Counted from the first letter of the stretch, positions 23,925 through 33,230 are shown. The stretch: DNA of 64,000 nucleotides from Pseudomonas chlororaphis (GCF_003731765.1 NZ_MOAL01000004.1:1736001-1800000); one strand, 5' to 3'. Notes: generated by a model not told the origin, from the letters alone. Program-made: numbers and translations.

Positions 23925-25979
23925 TCACTCGGGGCGTTTCACCACCAGGGTCAGGATGTCGTAGCTGGCCACCAGTTCGCCCAATTGGTTGCTGACTTCC
24001 ACGTCCCAGGCCACCACGCCCTGGGGAACCCCTTGTGGGCTCTTTTTGCCCTGGTCGATCTTGCGCTTGCAGGTCAGGCGCGCCTGGATGGTGTCGCCGA
24101 TGCCCACCGGGTTGATAAAGCGCAGGGTGTCCAGGCCGTAGTTGGCCAGCACTGGGCCTGGCGCCGGGGAGACGAACAGCCCGGCCGCTGCCGACAGCAC
24201 AAAGTAACCGTGAGCGATGCGCTTGCCGAATTGCGATTCTTTGGCGGCAATCTCGTCGAAGTGCATGTAGAAGTGGTCGCCGGACAGGCAGCCGAAGTTC
24301 ACCAGGTCTGCCTCGGTCACGGTGCGCCGATGGGTCAGCAGGGACTCGCCGATCTGCAGGTCCTGGAAGTGCCGACGGAACGGGTGGACCTCGGTTTCAA
24401 TCACCTGGGCGCCGCGTACGTATTCCCCGGTCACCGCCGCCAGCATGCTTGGCGAGCCCTGGACCGCGGCCCGTTGCAGGTAGTGCTTGACCGCCCGCAG
24501 GCCGCCCAGCTCTTCGCCGCCGCCGGCGCGGCCCGGGCCGCCGTGTTTCAGTTGCGGCAGGGGCGAGCCGTGGCCGGTGGATTCGGCGGCGCACTCGCGG
24601 TCCAGCACCAGCAAGCGCCCGTGCCAGGCCGCCGCTTGCGGGATGGCGCGGGCGGCAATCCGTGGGTCCTTGGTCACCAGGCTCGCCACCAGGCTGCCTT
24701 TGCCGCGGGCGGCCAGGGCCAGGGCTTCGTCCAGGTCGCCGTAAGCCATCAGGGTGCTGACCGGGCCAAACGCCTCGATGTCGTGGGCACCGCCCTCGGC
24801 ATGGGGGTCGCGGGCGAGGAGCAAGGTCGGGGCGAAGAAGGCGCCCTGGTCGACATGCTCACCACGGGGTTCGAAACCGTCCCGCGCCCCCAGCAGTAAG
24901 TCACTGCTGTGCAGCAGGCTTTCCAGGCGCTCGGCAACGTCGCGCTGTTGCTCGTGGGACGCCAGCGGGCCCATGCGCACGCCTTCAATCGACGGGTCGC
25001 CCACCACCACCTTGGCCAGGCGCGCACGCAGGCGTTCGGCCACGGTGTCGATGTGCTGAGCGGGGACGATGGCGCGGCGGATCGCCGTGCATTTCTGCCC
25101 GGCCTTGACCGTCATTTCCCGGGCCACTTCCTTGATGAACAGCTCGAACTCTTCGTCGTCCGGGGTAACGTCCGGGGCCAGGATCGCGCAGTTCAGCGAA
25201 TCGGCCTCGGCGTTGAACGGCACCGAGTTGCGGATCAGGTTGGGGTTGACCCGCAGTTTGGCGGCGGTGTCGGCGGAGCCGGTAAAGGTCACTACGTCCT
25301 GGCCTTGCAGGCGATCCAGCAGGTCGCCGGTGCTGCCGATCACCAGTTGCAGGCTGCCGGCCGGCAGCAGGCCCGACTCATCCATCAGGCGCACCACGGC
25401 TTCGGTCAAGTAGCTGGTGGCGCTGGCCGGCTTGACGATGCACGGCATGCCAGCGAGGAAGCTGGGGGCGAACTTTTCCAACATGCCCCAGATCGGGAAG
25501 TTGAAGGCGTTGATGTGCACCGCCAAGCCGCCCCGGGGCACCAGGATATGGGTGCCGGCGAAGCTGCCGGCTTTGCTCAGGGGCAGTGCCGGGCCTTCGT
25601 GGACGATATTGCCCGACGGCAATTCCCGGGAGCCCAGGCTGGCGTAGGTGAACAGGGTGCTGTTGCCGCCTTCGATGTCGATCCAACTGTCAGCTCGGGT
25701 CGCGCCGCTGTGGTGGGACAGGGCGTAAAGCTGTTCCTTGCGTTCGCTCAGGTACAGGGCCAGGGCCTTGAGGCGCTGGGCCCGTTGCTGGAAGTCCAGG
25801 GCCATCAGCGCCGCGACGCCCTGGCGCCGGCCATGCTCGACGGCTTCGGCGAAGTCCGGGCGCTCTTCGTGGGTGCGGGTCAATGCATGGCCGTCAATGG
25901 CGCTGCGCAGGACCTGGGCACCGTGTTGGCCGATCCAGCGGCCGGCGATAAAGCTTTGCAGGGTAGGGGCTTGGGTCAT
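23925..25979 (-). CDS. paaZ: PaaZ: oxepin-CoA hydrolase / 3-oxo-5,6-didehydrosuberyl-CoA semialdehyde dehydrogenase
   Basis: The 684-residue fusion has an N-terminal aldehyde dehydrogenase domain with Glu258 and Cys297 (GQKCTA), and a C-terminal MaoC hydratase domain with GDHFYMHFDE and AHGYF. In the aerobic phenylacetate pathway the hydratase opens the oxepin ring and the dehydrogenase oxidises the resulting aldehyde. The ATG at 25979 has GGAG upstream and gives the family N-terminus; the frame opens 21 codons earlier without support. It is the last gene of the paaA-side operon. Confidence 0.95.
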   Translation of the reverse strand: MTQAPTLQSFIAGRWIGQHGAQVLRSAIDGHALTRTHEERPDFAEAVEHGRRQGVAALMALDFQQRAQRLKALALYLSERKEQLYALSHHSGATRADSWIDIEGGNSTLFTYASLGSRELPSGNIVHEGPALPLSKAGSFAGTHILVPRGGLAVHINAFNFPIWGMLEKFAPSFLAGMPCIVKPASATSYLTEAVVRLMDESGLLPAGSLQLVIGSTGDLLDRLQGQDVVTFTGSADTAAKLRVNPNLIRNSVPFNAEADSLNCAILAPDVTPDDEEFELFIKEVAREMTVKAGQKCTAIRRAIVPAQHIDTVAERLRARLAKVVVGDPSIEGVRMGPLASHEQQRDVAERLESLLHSSDLLLGARDGFEPRGEHVDQGAFFAPTLLLARDPHAEGGAHDIEAFGPVSTLMAYGDLDEALALAARGKGSLVASLVTKDPRIAARAIPQAAAWHGRLLVLDRECAAESTGHGSPLPQLKHGGPGRAGGGEELGGLRAVKHYLQRAAVQGSPSMLAAVTGEYVRGAQVIETEVHPFRRHFQDLQIGESLLTHRRTVTEADLVNFGCLSGDHFYMHFDEIAAKESQFGKRIAHGYFVLSAAAGLFVSPAPGPVLANYGLDTLRFINPVGIGDTIQARLTCKRKIDQGKKSPQGVPQGVVAWDVEVSNQLGELVASYDILTLVVKRPE

Positions 25980-26035
25980 CGGGGTACTCCGGAAAATAAG
26001 GGCGGCGCCGCCCGACAGGCGACGCCGGTCGAGGG

Positions 26036-27280
26036 TTACCAAAGGGCCAGGGTGTAGCCGAGGATCAGGCGGTTTTCGTCAATCGCGGTGTTCAAACCGT
26101 TGCCGGAACGGAAGGTCAGGTTGCGCCAGCGGATGCTCACGTCCTTGAACACGCCGCTCTGGATCACGTAGGTAATATCGGTGTCGCGTTCCCGTTCACG
26201 GCCGTTGTCCACGGTGCCGGCCTTGACGTGGCGGCCGTCGGTGTAGCGGGTCATGAAGGTCAGGCCGGGAACGCCCTGGGCGGCGAAGTCGTAGTCGTAA
26301 CGCAGTTGCCAGGAGTCTTCGTCGGTGCGGGTGTATGTGTTGTAGGTCACCAGGTTGACCACGTACGGGTCGCCGCCGTTGAGGAATGGAAAGGCGCTGT
26401 CGCCTGACAGTTGTTGCCAGGTGGCGCTGACTTTGTGGGCGCCGTGGGCCAGGGTGAACAGGCTGTTGAAGTTGCGGTTGTCGATGCGCCCGGCACGTTC
26501 GGCGCCGTCGCCCCGGCTGTCGAAGTAGCGCAGGTCGCTGCGCAGACTGAAGCCGTTGCCCAGGGGCTGGGTGTGCACCAGGCCGACAAATTGTTGGCGA
26601 TAGATCTGGTCGAGCTTGCCGTAGTAGTAGCTCAGGCTCAGTTGCGGGGTGAAGGCGTAGCTGCCACCGGCGAAGTCGAAGTGATCGCTGCGGGCGGCGC
26701 CGTAGCCGATGTCGTCATTGCTGGAGGAGTCCCGCAGGTTGGCCTCGGTCAGGCGCCCGGCGTTCACGGTCAGGCCGCTGATGTCCTGGCTGGTCAGCAG
26801 GCCGCCCTGGAAGGTCGAGCCCAGCAGGCGGGTGTCGTTGTAGGTGGCCACCGGCAGCAGGGGTTGCAGGGTGCCGAGCTTGAGCACGCTCTTGCCGAGA
26901 CGGACTTTGCCGGTCAGGCCCAGTTCGCTGAATTCGTCCGCCGGCTCATGGCTGTTGGGGCCGTAGGGCAGCAGGCCGGTGCCGCGCCGGTCCGGGCTGG
27001 AGTCGAGCTTGAGGCCCAGTTCGCCGAGGGCGTCCAGGCCAAAGCCCAGGGTGCCTTCGGTGAAGCCGGAAGTGAGGCGGGCGGTAAAGCCCTGGGCCCA
27101 TTCTTCGGCCTTGGACTGGGGGGCGTTGTCCTGGCGAAAATCGCGATTGAGGTAGTGGTTGCGCAGTTCCAGGCGCGCGCTGCTGTCGCTGATGAAGTCG
27201 GCCTGGGCACTGCCGGCCAGCAACGGCAGGCCGGAGGCGGTGAGCAGCGAAAGCAGTGTTTTACAGGTGGTCGGGTTCAT
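26036..27280 (-). CDS. OprD-family outer-membrane porin (PhaK-like, phenylacetate uptake)
   Basis: The 414-residue product has a signal peptide (cleavage after SAQA), mature start DFISDSSARLELRNHYLNRDF and alternating beta strands ending in a terminal aromatic (LILGYTLALW), all typical of the OprD family. In P. putida a porin of this type, PhaK, is encoded with the phenylacetate genes. The ATG at 27280 starts right before the signal peptide. It sits between the phenylacetate symporter gene and paaZ, which supports outer-membrane entry of phenylacetate or related acids. Confidence 0.85.
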   Translation of the reverse strand: MNPTTCKTLLSLLTASGLPLLAGSAQADFISDSSARLELRNHYLNRDFRQDNAPQSKAEEWAQGFTARLTSGFTEGTLGFGLDALGELGLKLDSSPDRRGTGLLPYGPNSHEPADEFSELGLTGKVRLGKSVLKLGTLQPLLPVATYNDTRLLGSTFQGGLLTSQDISGLTVNAGRLTEANLRDSSSNDDIGYGAARSDHFDFAGGSYAFTPQLSLSYYYGKLDQIYRQQFVGLVHTQPLGNGFSLRSDLRYFDSRGDGAERAGRIDNRNFNSLFTLAHGAHKVSATWQQLSGDSAFPFLNGGDPYVVNLVTYNTYTRTDEDSWQLRYDYDFAAQGVPGLTFMTRYTDGRHVKAGTVDNGRERERDTDITYVIQSGVFKDVSIRWRNLTFRSGNGLNTAIDENRLILGYTLALW

Positions 27281-27303
27281 TGTTGTTATTCCCTGTCTTG
27301 CAA

Positions 27304-28950
27304 TCAGTGTTTGCTGGCGCTGGAAGCGCCGATGCCGGTCATCGAACGGATGAACTGCGCCAGGTAGCGTCCGCGCTCCAGGGCGGCCCGGGGCGAGGTG
27401 TCGGTGACCGAGAACAGCCAGGCACAGAAAAACGCCAGGCTCATGGAGAACAGCGCTGGGTTGGAGTAGGGGAACAGGGCTTTGTCGTGGTGCAGCACGT
27501 TGACCCAGACCGCCGGGCTCAGCACCAGCAAGACGATGGCCGAGACCAGCCCGGCCATGCTGCCGCTGACCGCGCCACGGGTGGTCAGGCCTTTCCAGAA
27601 CATCGACAGGAACAGCACCGGGAAGTTGACCGAGGCGGCAATCGCCAGCACCAGCCCGGAGAGGAAGGCGATGTTCTGCGACTCGAACAGCAAGCCGAGG
27701 ATGATCGCCAGTACGCCGATGCACAGGGTGGCGATCCGCGACACGCGCATTTCCTGTTGCTCGCTGGCCTGGCCTTTGCGGATCACGCAGGCATACAGGT
27801 CGTGGGACACCGCCGAGGCGCCGGACAGCGCCAGCCCGGCCACCACTGCAAGGATGGTGGCGAAGGCCACTGCCGAGATAAAGCCGAGGAACAGGTTGCC
27901 GCCCACGGCCTGGGCCAGGTGCACGGCGATCATGTTGCCGCCGCCGATGATCGCGCCGCTGGCATCGCGGAAGCTCGGGTCGGTGCCGACCATGACGATG
28001 GCGCCAAAGCCGACGATGATCAGCAGCAGGTAGAAGTAGCCGATAAAGCCAGTGGCGTAGAACACGCTTTTACGGGCTTCCTTGGCGTCGCTGACGGTGA
28101 AGAAACGCATCAGGATATGGGGCAGGCCGGCGGTGCCGAACATCATGCCCAACCCCAGGGAAATGGCGTCGATGGGGTTCGACAGCAAACCGCCGGGGGC
28201 CATGATCGCGTTGCCTTTGGCGTGCACGGCAGCGGCCCCGGCGAACATTGCCTCGGTGCTGAAGCCGAAATGCTTGAGCACCATGAACGCCATGAAGCTG
28301 GTGCCGAACAGCAGCATCACCGCCTTGATGATCTGCACCCAGGTGGTGGCGAGCATGCCGCCGAAGGTCACGTAAAACACCATCAGCACGCCCACCAGCA
28401 TCACGGCGTAGAGGTAGCTGATGCCGAACAGCAGCTCGATCAGCTTGCCGGCGCCGACCATCTGCGCCACCAGGTACATCAGGGCCACGGTCAAGGTGCC
28501 GAAGGCCGAGGTCAGGCGCACCGGGGTCTGTTCCAGGCGGTAGGACACCACGTCGGCAAAGGTGTACTTACCCAGGTTGCGCAGGCGCTCGGCGATCAGG
28601 AACAGGATGATCGGCCAGCCGGCCAGCACCCCCAGTGCATACAGCAGGCCGTCGTAGCCGTTGAGGAACATCATCGCCGAGATGCCGAGGAAGGACGCCG
28701 CGGAAATCATGTCGCCGGCAATCGCCAGGCCGTTCTGGAAGCCGGTCATGCCGCCGCCGGCGGTATAGAAATCACTGGCCGAGCGGGTGCGCAAGGCGGC
28801 CCAGCGGGTGACGCCGAGGGTAAACAGCACGAACACCAGGAACATGCCGATGGCGTTCCAGTTCAAGGGTCGGCTGCTGCCTTCGGCGGCCATGGCCAGG
28901 TCGGTGGCCAACAGGCCGGGCAGGAGGAACCACGCGCTCAGGGCTTTCAT
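27304..28950 (-). CDS. paaL: Sodium:solute symporter, phenylacetate permease (PaaL/PhaJ, ActP-like)
   Basis: The 548-residue product has a cleavable-looking N-terminus and about 13 membrane helices. It carries solute:sodium symporter features shared with acetate permease ActP (DFYTAGGGMTGFQNGLAIAGDMISAASFLG). It overlaps the DUF485 gene by 4 bp, the same two-gene unit as yjcH-actP. Located among paa genes, it most likely imports phenylacetate across the inner membrane. Confidence 0.88.
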   Translation of the reverse strand: MKALSAWFLLPGLLATDLAMAAEGSSRPLNWNAIGMFLVFVLFTLGVTRWAALRTRSASDFYTAGGGMTGFQNGLAIAGDMISAASFLGISAMMFLNGYDGLLYALGVLAGWPIILFLIAERLRNLGKYTFADVVSYRLEQTPVRLTSAFGTLTVALMYLVAQMVGAGKLIELLFGISYLYAVMLVGVLMVFYVTFGGMLATTWVQIIKAVMLLFGTSFMAFMVLKHFGFSTEAMFAGAAAVHAKGNAIMAPGGLLSNPIDAISLGLGMMFGTAGLPHILMRFFTVSDAKEARKSVFYATGFIGYFYLLLIIVGFGAIVMVGTDPSFRDASGAIIGGGNMIAVHLAQAVGGNLFLGFISAVAFATILAVVAGLALSGASAVSHDLYACVIRKGQASEQQEMRVSRIATLCIGVLAIILGLLFESQNIAFLSGLVLAIAASVNFPVLFLSMFWKGLTTRGAVSGSMAGLVSAIVLLVLSPAVWVNVLHHDKALFPYSNPALFSMSLAFFCAWLFSVTDTSPRAALERGRYLAQFIRSMTGIGASSASKH

Positions 28951-29255
28951 TGGGCGCACTCCTGCTTGAGCTTTTCGTTCAGCGGGTCGATCACGTGGTT
29001 GGCGCGGTACACATAGAAGCCGGTGAGGGCAAAGGCCAGCAGCACGATCACCACGCCCACCAGCATGCCGACCGTGGTCACGCCACCACTCAGGGACTGG
29101 CCCAGGGTGCTGGGGGAGAAGGCCACCAGCAGCACAAAGCCGTAGTAGATCACCAGCATGGCCAGGGTCAGGGACCAATAGAGGTTCTGTTTGCGGCGCA
29201 CCAGCTGGACGAAGTCCGGGTGCTGACTGATCTGTTGTATGTCTTGCGGGGTCAT
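28947..29255 (-). CDS. DUF485 inner-membrane protein, partner of the symporter
   Basis: The 102-residue product has two hydrophobic helices (about 27-47 and 62-84) and the DUF485 pattern HPDFVQLVRRKQN at the start. In acetate-permease operons a DUF485 protein precedes the symporter, and here the stop and start overlap as ATGA. It probably assists the permease. Confidence 0.85.
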   Translation of the reverse strand: MTPQDIQQISQHPDFVQLVRRKQNLYWSLTLAMLVIYYGFVLLVAFSPSTLGQSLSGGVTTVGMLVGVVIVLLAFALTGFYVYRANHVIDPLNEKLKQECAQ

Positions 29256-29347
29256 GGCGGCGCTCTCTGGGTGTTGTTTTTGTTGTGGGGCGTAGAACGT
29301 TGCAGGTGTTGCTGCGGTGCACGTGGGGCGTTGAGTGACGGGTAAAA

Positions 29348-29363
29348 CGCTGGCAAGCCAGCG
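29348..29363. repeat. REP-like mini hairpin between paaE and the DUF485 gene
   Basis: CGCTGGC-AA-GCCAGCG is a perfect 7-bp stem whose sequence matches the core of the Pseudomonas REP, although the usual TCCTACA tail has become GCCTGCG. It sits in a 120-bp gap inside the paa operon and may modulate downstream expression. Confidence 0.4.
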
Positions 29364-29375
29364 CCTGCGCAGGGC

Positions 29376-30452
29376 TTAGAGTTGGTCGAAGTCGAGGACG
29401 ACTTTGTCGCTGACCGGGTAGGCCTGGCACGACAGCACATAGCCGGCGGCCACTTCGTAGTCTTCCAGGGCGTGGTTGCTGTCCATGTCCACTTCGCCCT
29501 CGATGACTTTGCATTTGCAGGTGGAACAGACCCCGGCCTTGCACGAGTAGGGCAGCTCGGCGCCCTGGGCATTGCCGGCATCGAGGATGCTGCTGGTGTT
29601 GCGCGGCAGGTCGAAGGCCAGGGCCCGACCGTCGCTGATCACGGTGATCTGGCTGACCGCTGCGTCCAGTTGCCGTGCGGCTTCCCGGGCCTCGCGCTTG
29701 TGTTCGCTGCCAGCGGCGGCAAACAGCTCGAAGTGGATGCGTTCGGCGGGCATGCCGCTGGCCTTGAGGCTGTCGCGCACGCTTTCGGTCATCGCCTGCG
29801 GCCCGCAGATAAAGGCCGCGTCCAGGGCCTTGACGTCGAGCCAGCGGGAGAACAGCTGCTGGCATTTCTCGGCGTTGATCCGGCCGTTGTAGAGGTCGAT
29901 GTCCTGTTGCTCGCGGCTGAACACAAAGATCAGGTTGAGGCGTTGCAGGTAGCGGTTCTTCAGGTCTTCCAGCTGTTCGCGAAACAGCGCGCTGGAGCTG
30001 GAGCGGTTGCCGTAAAGCAGGGTCACGCGGCTGTTGGGCTCGGTTTGCAGGGTGGTCTTGATGATCGACAGGATCGGCGTGATGCCGCTGCCCGCGGCCA
30101 CGGCCAGGTAGTGGCCGTGACGGCTCGGGTCCAGCTCGACATGGAAGTGCCCGGCAGGGGGCATCACCTCCAGTTGGTGGCCAGGCTTGAGCTGTTCGTT
30201 GGCAAAGGCCGAGAAACGCCCACCGGCCACGCGCTTGATCGCGATGCGCAATTCGCCGTCGTTGACCCCGGTGCAGATGGAGTAGGAGCGGCGCACTTCT
30301 TCGCCGTCCATCAGGGTGCGCATCACCAGGTGCTGGCCTTGGGTGAAATGAAAACGTTGTTGCAGGTGCTCGGGAATCTCGAAGGCGATCGATACCGCGT
30401 CACGGGTTTCGCTGCGCACATCCTTGATGGTCAGGCTGTGGAATTGGCTCAT
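29376..30452 (-). CDS. paaE: PaaE: phenylacetyl-CoA epoxidase reductase subunit
   Basis: The 358-residue product has an FAD domain with RRSYSIC, an NAD domain (GSGITPILSIIKT, the late CGP motif) and a C-terminal plant-type 2Fe-2S cluster with Cys residues in CKAGVCSTCKC plus a later Cys. It transfers electrons from NADPH to the PaaAC oxygenase. It follows paaD in the standard paaABCDE order. Confidence 0.95.
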   Translation of the reverse strand: MSQFHSLTIKDVRSETRDAVSIAFEIPEHLQQRFHFTQGQHLVMRTLMDGEEVRRSYSICTGVNDGELRIAIKRVAGGRFSAFANEQLKPGHQLEVMPPAGHFHVELDPSRHGHYLAVAAGSGITPILSIIKTTLQTEPNSRVTLLYGNRSSSSALFREQLEDLKNRYLQRLNLIFVFSREQQDIDLYNGRINAEKCQQLFSRWLDVKALDAAFICGPQAMTESVRDSLKASGMPAERIHFELFAAAGSEHKREAREAARQLDAAVSQITVISDGRALAFDLPRNTSSILDAGNAQGAELPYSCKAGVCSTCKCKVIEGEVDMDSNHALEDYEVAAGYVLSCQAYPVSDKVVLDFDQL

Positions 30453-30485
30453 TGTGGTTCTCCCTCCAACACGGCAGATGGCCGG

Positions 30486-31019
30486 TCAGATGCACTTGAA
30501 ATAGTCGAACGGTTCCAGGCAGTCGCGGCAGCGGTACAGGGCCTTGCAGGCGGTGGAACCGAACTCACTGAGGCGTTCGGTGTGGGCGCTGCCGCACTGC
30601 GGGCACAGCACCTGCGGGCTTTCGCCCAACAGGCTGCGCTTGCTGCTACTGGCGGCCGGCGGCGCGATGCCATAGGCCCGCAGGCGTTCACGGCCGGTGT
30701 CGGTGATCCAGTCGGTGCTCCAGGCCGGGGTGAGGGTGCGCTGCAGGTGCGGCGCGCAGAACCCGGCCAGCTCCAGGGCGGCGCGAATGTCGCTTTCGAT
30801 CACCTCGGTGGCCGGGCAGCCGGAATAGGTCGGGGTCACCACCACGTGCAGGTGGCCGTCGCGCCAGTCGAGGTCGCGGACGATGCCCAAGTCGACCACG
30901 CTGACCACCGGCACTTCCGGGTCCATGACCTGGTTCAGGGTCGCCCAGGCGGCGTCCAGGTCGCCGGGCTGTGGGGCCCGGGCGCCCTGGTCGCTGGCGA
31001 TCAGCTCACCAGGTCGCAT
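30486..31019 (-). CDS. paaD: PaaD: phenylacetyl-CoA epoxidase maturation factor
   Basis: The 177-residue product has a SufT-like DUF59 domain (VMDPEVPVVSVVDLGIVRD, TPTYSGCPA) followed by a zinc-ribbon-like tail with paired cysteines (CPQCGS ... CRDC) and the ending DYFKC. PaaD-type proteins are needed for assembly of the epoxidase metal or FeS centres. The ATG at 31019 lies inside the paaC end (14-bp overlap), indicating coupling. Confidence 0.92.
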   Translation of the reverse strand: MRPGELIASDQGARAPQPGDLDAAWATLNQVMDPEVPVVSVVDLGIVRDLDWRDGHLHVVVTPTYSGCPATEVIESDIRAALELAGFCAPHLQRTLTPAWSTDWITDTGRERLRAYGIAPPAASSSKRSLLGESPQVLCPQCGSAHTERLSEFGSTACKALYRCRDCLEPFDYFKCI

Positions 31020-31767
31020 CGGGGTAGGCTCGCGACAGGGACTGCATTTCCGCCAGCACGATGCCCAAGTGTTCACTGTGCAGGCCGCGCCGGGCATCCA
31101 GGTAGAAGTACTCCGCGGCTGCCGGCACCGGCAGGGTGGCGCTGGCAAACACCTCGGCCACCCGGGCTTGCCAGCCCTGGGCAACGCTGGCGATGTCCGG
31201 CACCAGGCCAGCGTGGTGCAGGCGCGCCTCGCTGTCGTCGGCACGGTTCAGCTCCACGGTAAAGCGCCACAGCAACGGGATGGCGTCGAGCATGCGCTGG
31301 TGGCTTTCCTCGGTGCCGTCGCCCAGGCGTTCGACCCATTCGCTGGAGCGGCGCAGGTGGTAGGTGACTTCCTTGACTGCCTTGGCGGCGACCCCGGCGA
31401 TGCGTTCGTCGCTGGACTGGCTGAGCCCCTTGAGGGTTTCCAGGTGCCAGGCGTCGTACAGGAATTGCTTGAGCATGGTCACTGCGAAGTCGCCGTTGGG
31501 CTGCTCCACCAGCAACAGGTTGCGGTAGGCGCGCTCGTCACGGCGGAAAGCCAGGTGGTCGGCGTCGCGGCCGTCGTCCAGCAGCTCGGCGGCGTAGTCC
31601 AGCCAGTTGCGCGCCTGGCCCACCAGGTCGAGGCCGACGTTCATCAGCCCCAGTTCTTCTTCCAGGGCCGGTGCGCGGCCGCACCATTGGCACAGGCGCT
31701 GGCCCTGGATCAGGGCGCTGTCGCCCAGGCGCAGCAGGTATTGGATCAGATCGTCTTGAGTGGTCAT
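31006..31767 (-). CDS. paaC: PaaC: phenylacetyl-CoA epoxidase structural subunit
   Basis: The 253-residue ferritin-like protein is the non-catalytic partner of PaaA, recognisable from CQWCGRAPALEEELGLMNVGLDLVGQARNWL and TYHLRRSSEWVERLGDGTEES within the family pattern. The ATG at 31767 has GTGAGG upstream. It is 8 bp after paaB. Confidence 0.94.
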   Translation of the reverse strand: MTTQDDLIQYLLRLGDSALIQGQRLCQWCGRAPALEEELGLMNVGLDLVGQARNWLDYAAELLDDGRDADHLAFRRDERAYRNLLLVEQPNGDFAVTMLKQFLYDAWHLETLKGLSQSSDERIAGVAAKAVKEVTYHLRRSSEWVERLGDGTEESHQRMLDAIPLLWRFTVELNRADDSEARLHHAGLVPDIASVAQGWQARVAEVFASATLPVPAAAEYFYLDARRGLHSEHLGIVLAEMQSLSRAYPDATW

Positions 31768-31775
31768 GGTCAGCC

Positions 31776-32057
31776 TCACATGTGCCCGACTTCAGGGGGC
31801 AGTTGGTAGAAGCTGGCGTGGCGATAGACCTTGTCGTCGGCCGGGTCGAACAGCGGGTCTTTTTCATCCGGCGACGAGGCGACGATCAGCGCCGACGGCA
31901 CCACCCACAGGCTGACGCCTTCGCTGCGCCGGGTGTAGAGGTCACGGGCATTCTCGATGGCCATGGTGCTGTCGGCGGCGTGCACGCTGCCCACGTGTTT
32001 GTGGTTGAGGCCGTGCTTGCTGCGCACGAAGACTTCGAAGAGGGTCCATTCAGACAT
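31776..32057 (-). CDS. paaB: PaaB: small subunit of the phenylacetyl-CoA epoxidase
   Basis: The 93-residue product starts MSEWTLFEVFVRSKHGLNHK and contains HVGSVHAAD and ARDLYTRRSEG, all characteristic of PaaB, which stabilises the epoxidase complex in the cytoplasm. Confidence 0.95.
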   Translation of the reverse strand: MSEWTLFEVFVRSKHGLNHKHVGSVHAADSTMAIENARDLYTRRSEGVSLWVVPSALIVASSPDEKDPLFDPADDKVYRHASFYQLPPEVGHM

Positions 32058-32100
32058 CAGGGTGACTCCACATCAGGCGTTGGGTCGCGGGTTAGGCGAA

Positions 32101-33090
32101 TCAAGCGGCGTTTTTATTGGCTTTCTTGTGGGCGTGAGCAACAGCGGCGGCCCGTACCCAGGCGCCGTCTTCAATGGCTTTGCGGCGGGTGGCGACCCGT
32201 TCCTGGTTGCACGGGCCGTTGCCCTTGAGGACTTCGTAGAACTCGTCCCACTGGATGTCGCCGAAGTCGTAGTGACCGCGCTCGGCGTTCCACTTCAGGT
32301 CAGGGTCCGGGCAGGTGCAGCCCAGCAGTTCCAGTTGCGGGATGGTCTGGTCGATAAAACGCTGGCGCAGCTCGTCGTTGCTCTGGCGCTTGATCTTCCA
32401 GGCCATGGACTGGGCGCTGTTGGGGGAGTGTTCGTCGCTTGGGCCGAACATCATCAGGGCTGGCCACCACAGGCGGTTGATGGCGTCCTGGACCATGTCT
32501 TTTTGCGCCTGGTTGCCCTCGCGCATCATGGTCAGGAGGATTTCGTAGCCCTGGCGCTGGTGGAAGCTCTCTTCCTTGCAGATGCGCACCATGGCCCGGG
32601 AGTAGGGGCCGTAGGAGGTGCGCTGCAGCACCACCTGGTTGACGATGGCCGCGCCGTCCACCAGCCAGCCCACGGCGCCCATGTCGGCCCAGTTCAGGGT
32701 CGGGTAGTTGAAGATGCTCGAATACTTGGCGCGGCCGCTGTGTAGCTTGGCGATCTCTTCGTCGCGGTCGGCGCCCAGGGTTTCCATGGCGCTGTAGAGG
32801 TAGAGGCCGTGGCCGGCTTCGTCCTGGATCTTGGCCATCAGTTGCAGTTTGCGTTTGAGGGTCGGGGCGCGGGTGACCCAGTTGCCTTCGGGCAGCATGC
32901 CGACGATTTCCGAGTGGGCGTGCTGGGAGATCTGCCGGATCAGCGTTTGCCGGTAGGCATCGGGCATCCAGTTCTTGGCCTCGATTTTGATTTCCCCATC
33001 GATCTTTTCCTGGAAGGCGCGCTCCTGCTCGGACATCTCCGAAAGGCTCTTGAGGCGCTTGACCCCGGTTTCAACCAGCTGTGCGTACAT
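32101..33090 (-). CDS. paaA: PaaA: catalytic di-iron subunit of phenylacetyl-CoA 1,2-epoxidase
   Basis: The 329-residue product has the ferritin-like di-iron pattern, including KIQDEAGHGLYLYSAMETLG and CKEESFHQRQGYEIL (ExxH-type motifs). It converts phenylacetyl-CoA to the ring 1,2-epoxide. It heads the minus-strand paaABCDE operon. A sigma-70-type promoter with a GTGATAC box in its spacer lies just upstream, consistent with PaaX repression. Confidence 0.96.
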   Translation of the reverse strand: MYAQLVETGVKRLKSLSEMSEQERAFQEKIDGEIKIEAKNWMPDAYRQTLIRQISQHAHSEIVGMLPEGNWVTRAPTLKRKLQLMAKIQDEAGHGLYLYSAMETLGADRDEEIAKLHSGRAKYSSIFNYPTLNWADMGAVGWLVDGAAIVNQVVLQRTSYGPYSRAMVRICKEESFHQRQGYEILLTMMREGNQAQKDMVQDAINRLWWPALMMFGPSDEHSPNSAQSMAWKIKRQSNDELRQRFIDQTIPQLELLGCTCPDPDLKWNAERGHYDFGDIQWDEFYEVLKGNGPCNQERVATRRKAIEDGAWVRAAAVAHAHKKANKNAA

Positions 33091-33131
33091 GATGTGTCTC
33101 CCGCCGTGAGGGTGTGCGTGGGCATGGAGAC

Positions 33132-33160
33132 TTTATAAGTGATACAAAATAAAATATCAA
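33132..33160 (-). promoter_or_regulatory. Sigma-70 promoter of paaA
   Basis: On the minus strand, TTGATA (33155-33160) and TATAAA (33132-33137) are separated by exactly 17 bases. The start of transcription would fall about 35 bases before the paaA start codon. The spacer holds the sequence GTATCAC, the reverse of the box described separately. Confidence 0.7.
33137..33145. promoter_or_regulatory. Putative PaaX box 1 at the paaA promoter
   Basis: AAGTGATAC lies between the -35 and -10 of the paaA promoter. The same core GTGATAC recurs before paaF and paaY. E. coli PaaX binds TGATTC-type sequences, so this is a reasonable Pseudomonas counterpart. Confidence 0.6.
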
Positions 33161-33189
33161 ACACAAAACAACGTGTCGTATTTGTTTTT

Positions 33190-33198
33190 GTATCGCTT
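33190..33198. promoter_or_regulatory. Putative PaaX box 2 at the paaA promoter (inverted)
   Basis: GTATCGCTT is the reverse complement of AAGCGATAC, one mismatch from box 1 and in opposite orientation 53 bp away. Both flanks are A/T runs (ACAAAA and TTTTTG), extending the inverted symmetry. Confidence 0.5.
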
Positions 33199-33230
33199 GA
33201 TGGCTTTCACTTTTCGGTTGCCCATAAAAA

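Noticed and set aside
27256..29016. 586-codon plus-strand frame over the symporter gene
   Set aside because: A His/Gln/Asp-rich translation antisense to a membrane protein with clear homology.
29382..31262. 626-codon plus-strand frame over paaE-paaD
   Set aside because: Antisense shadow; the minus strand holds the complete paa genes.
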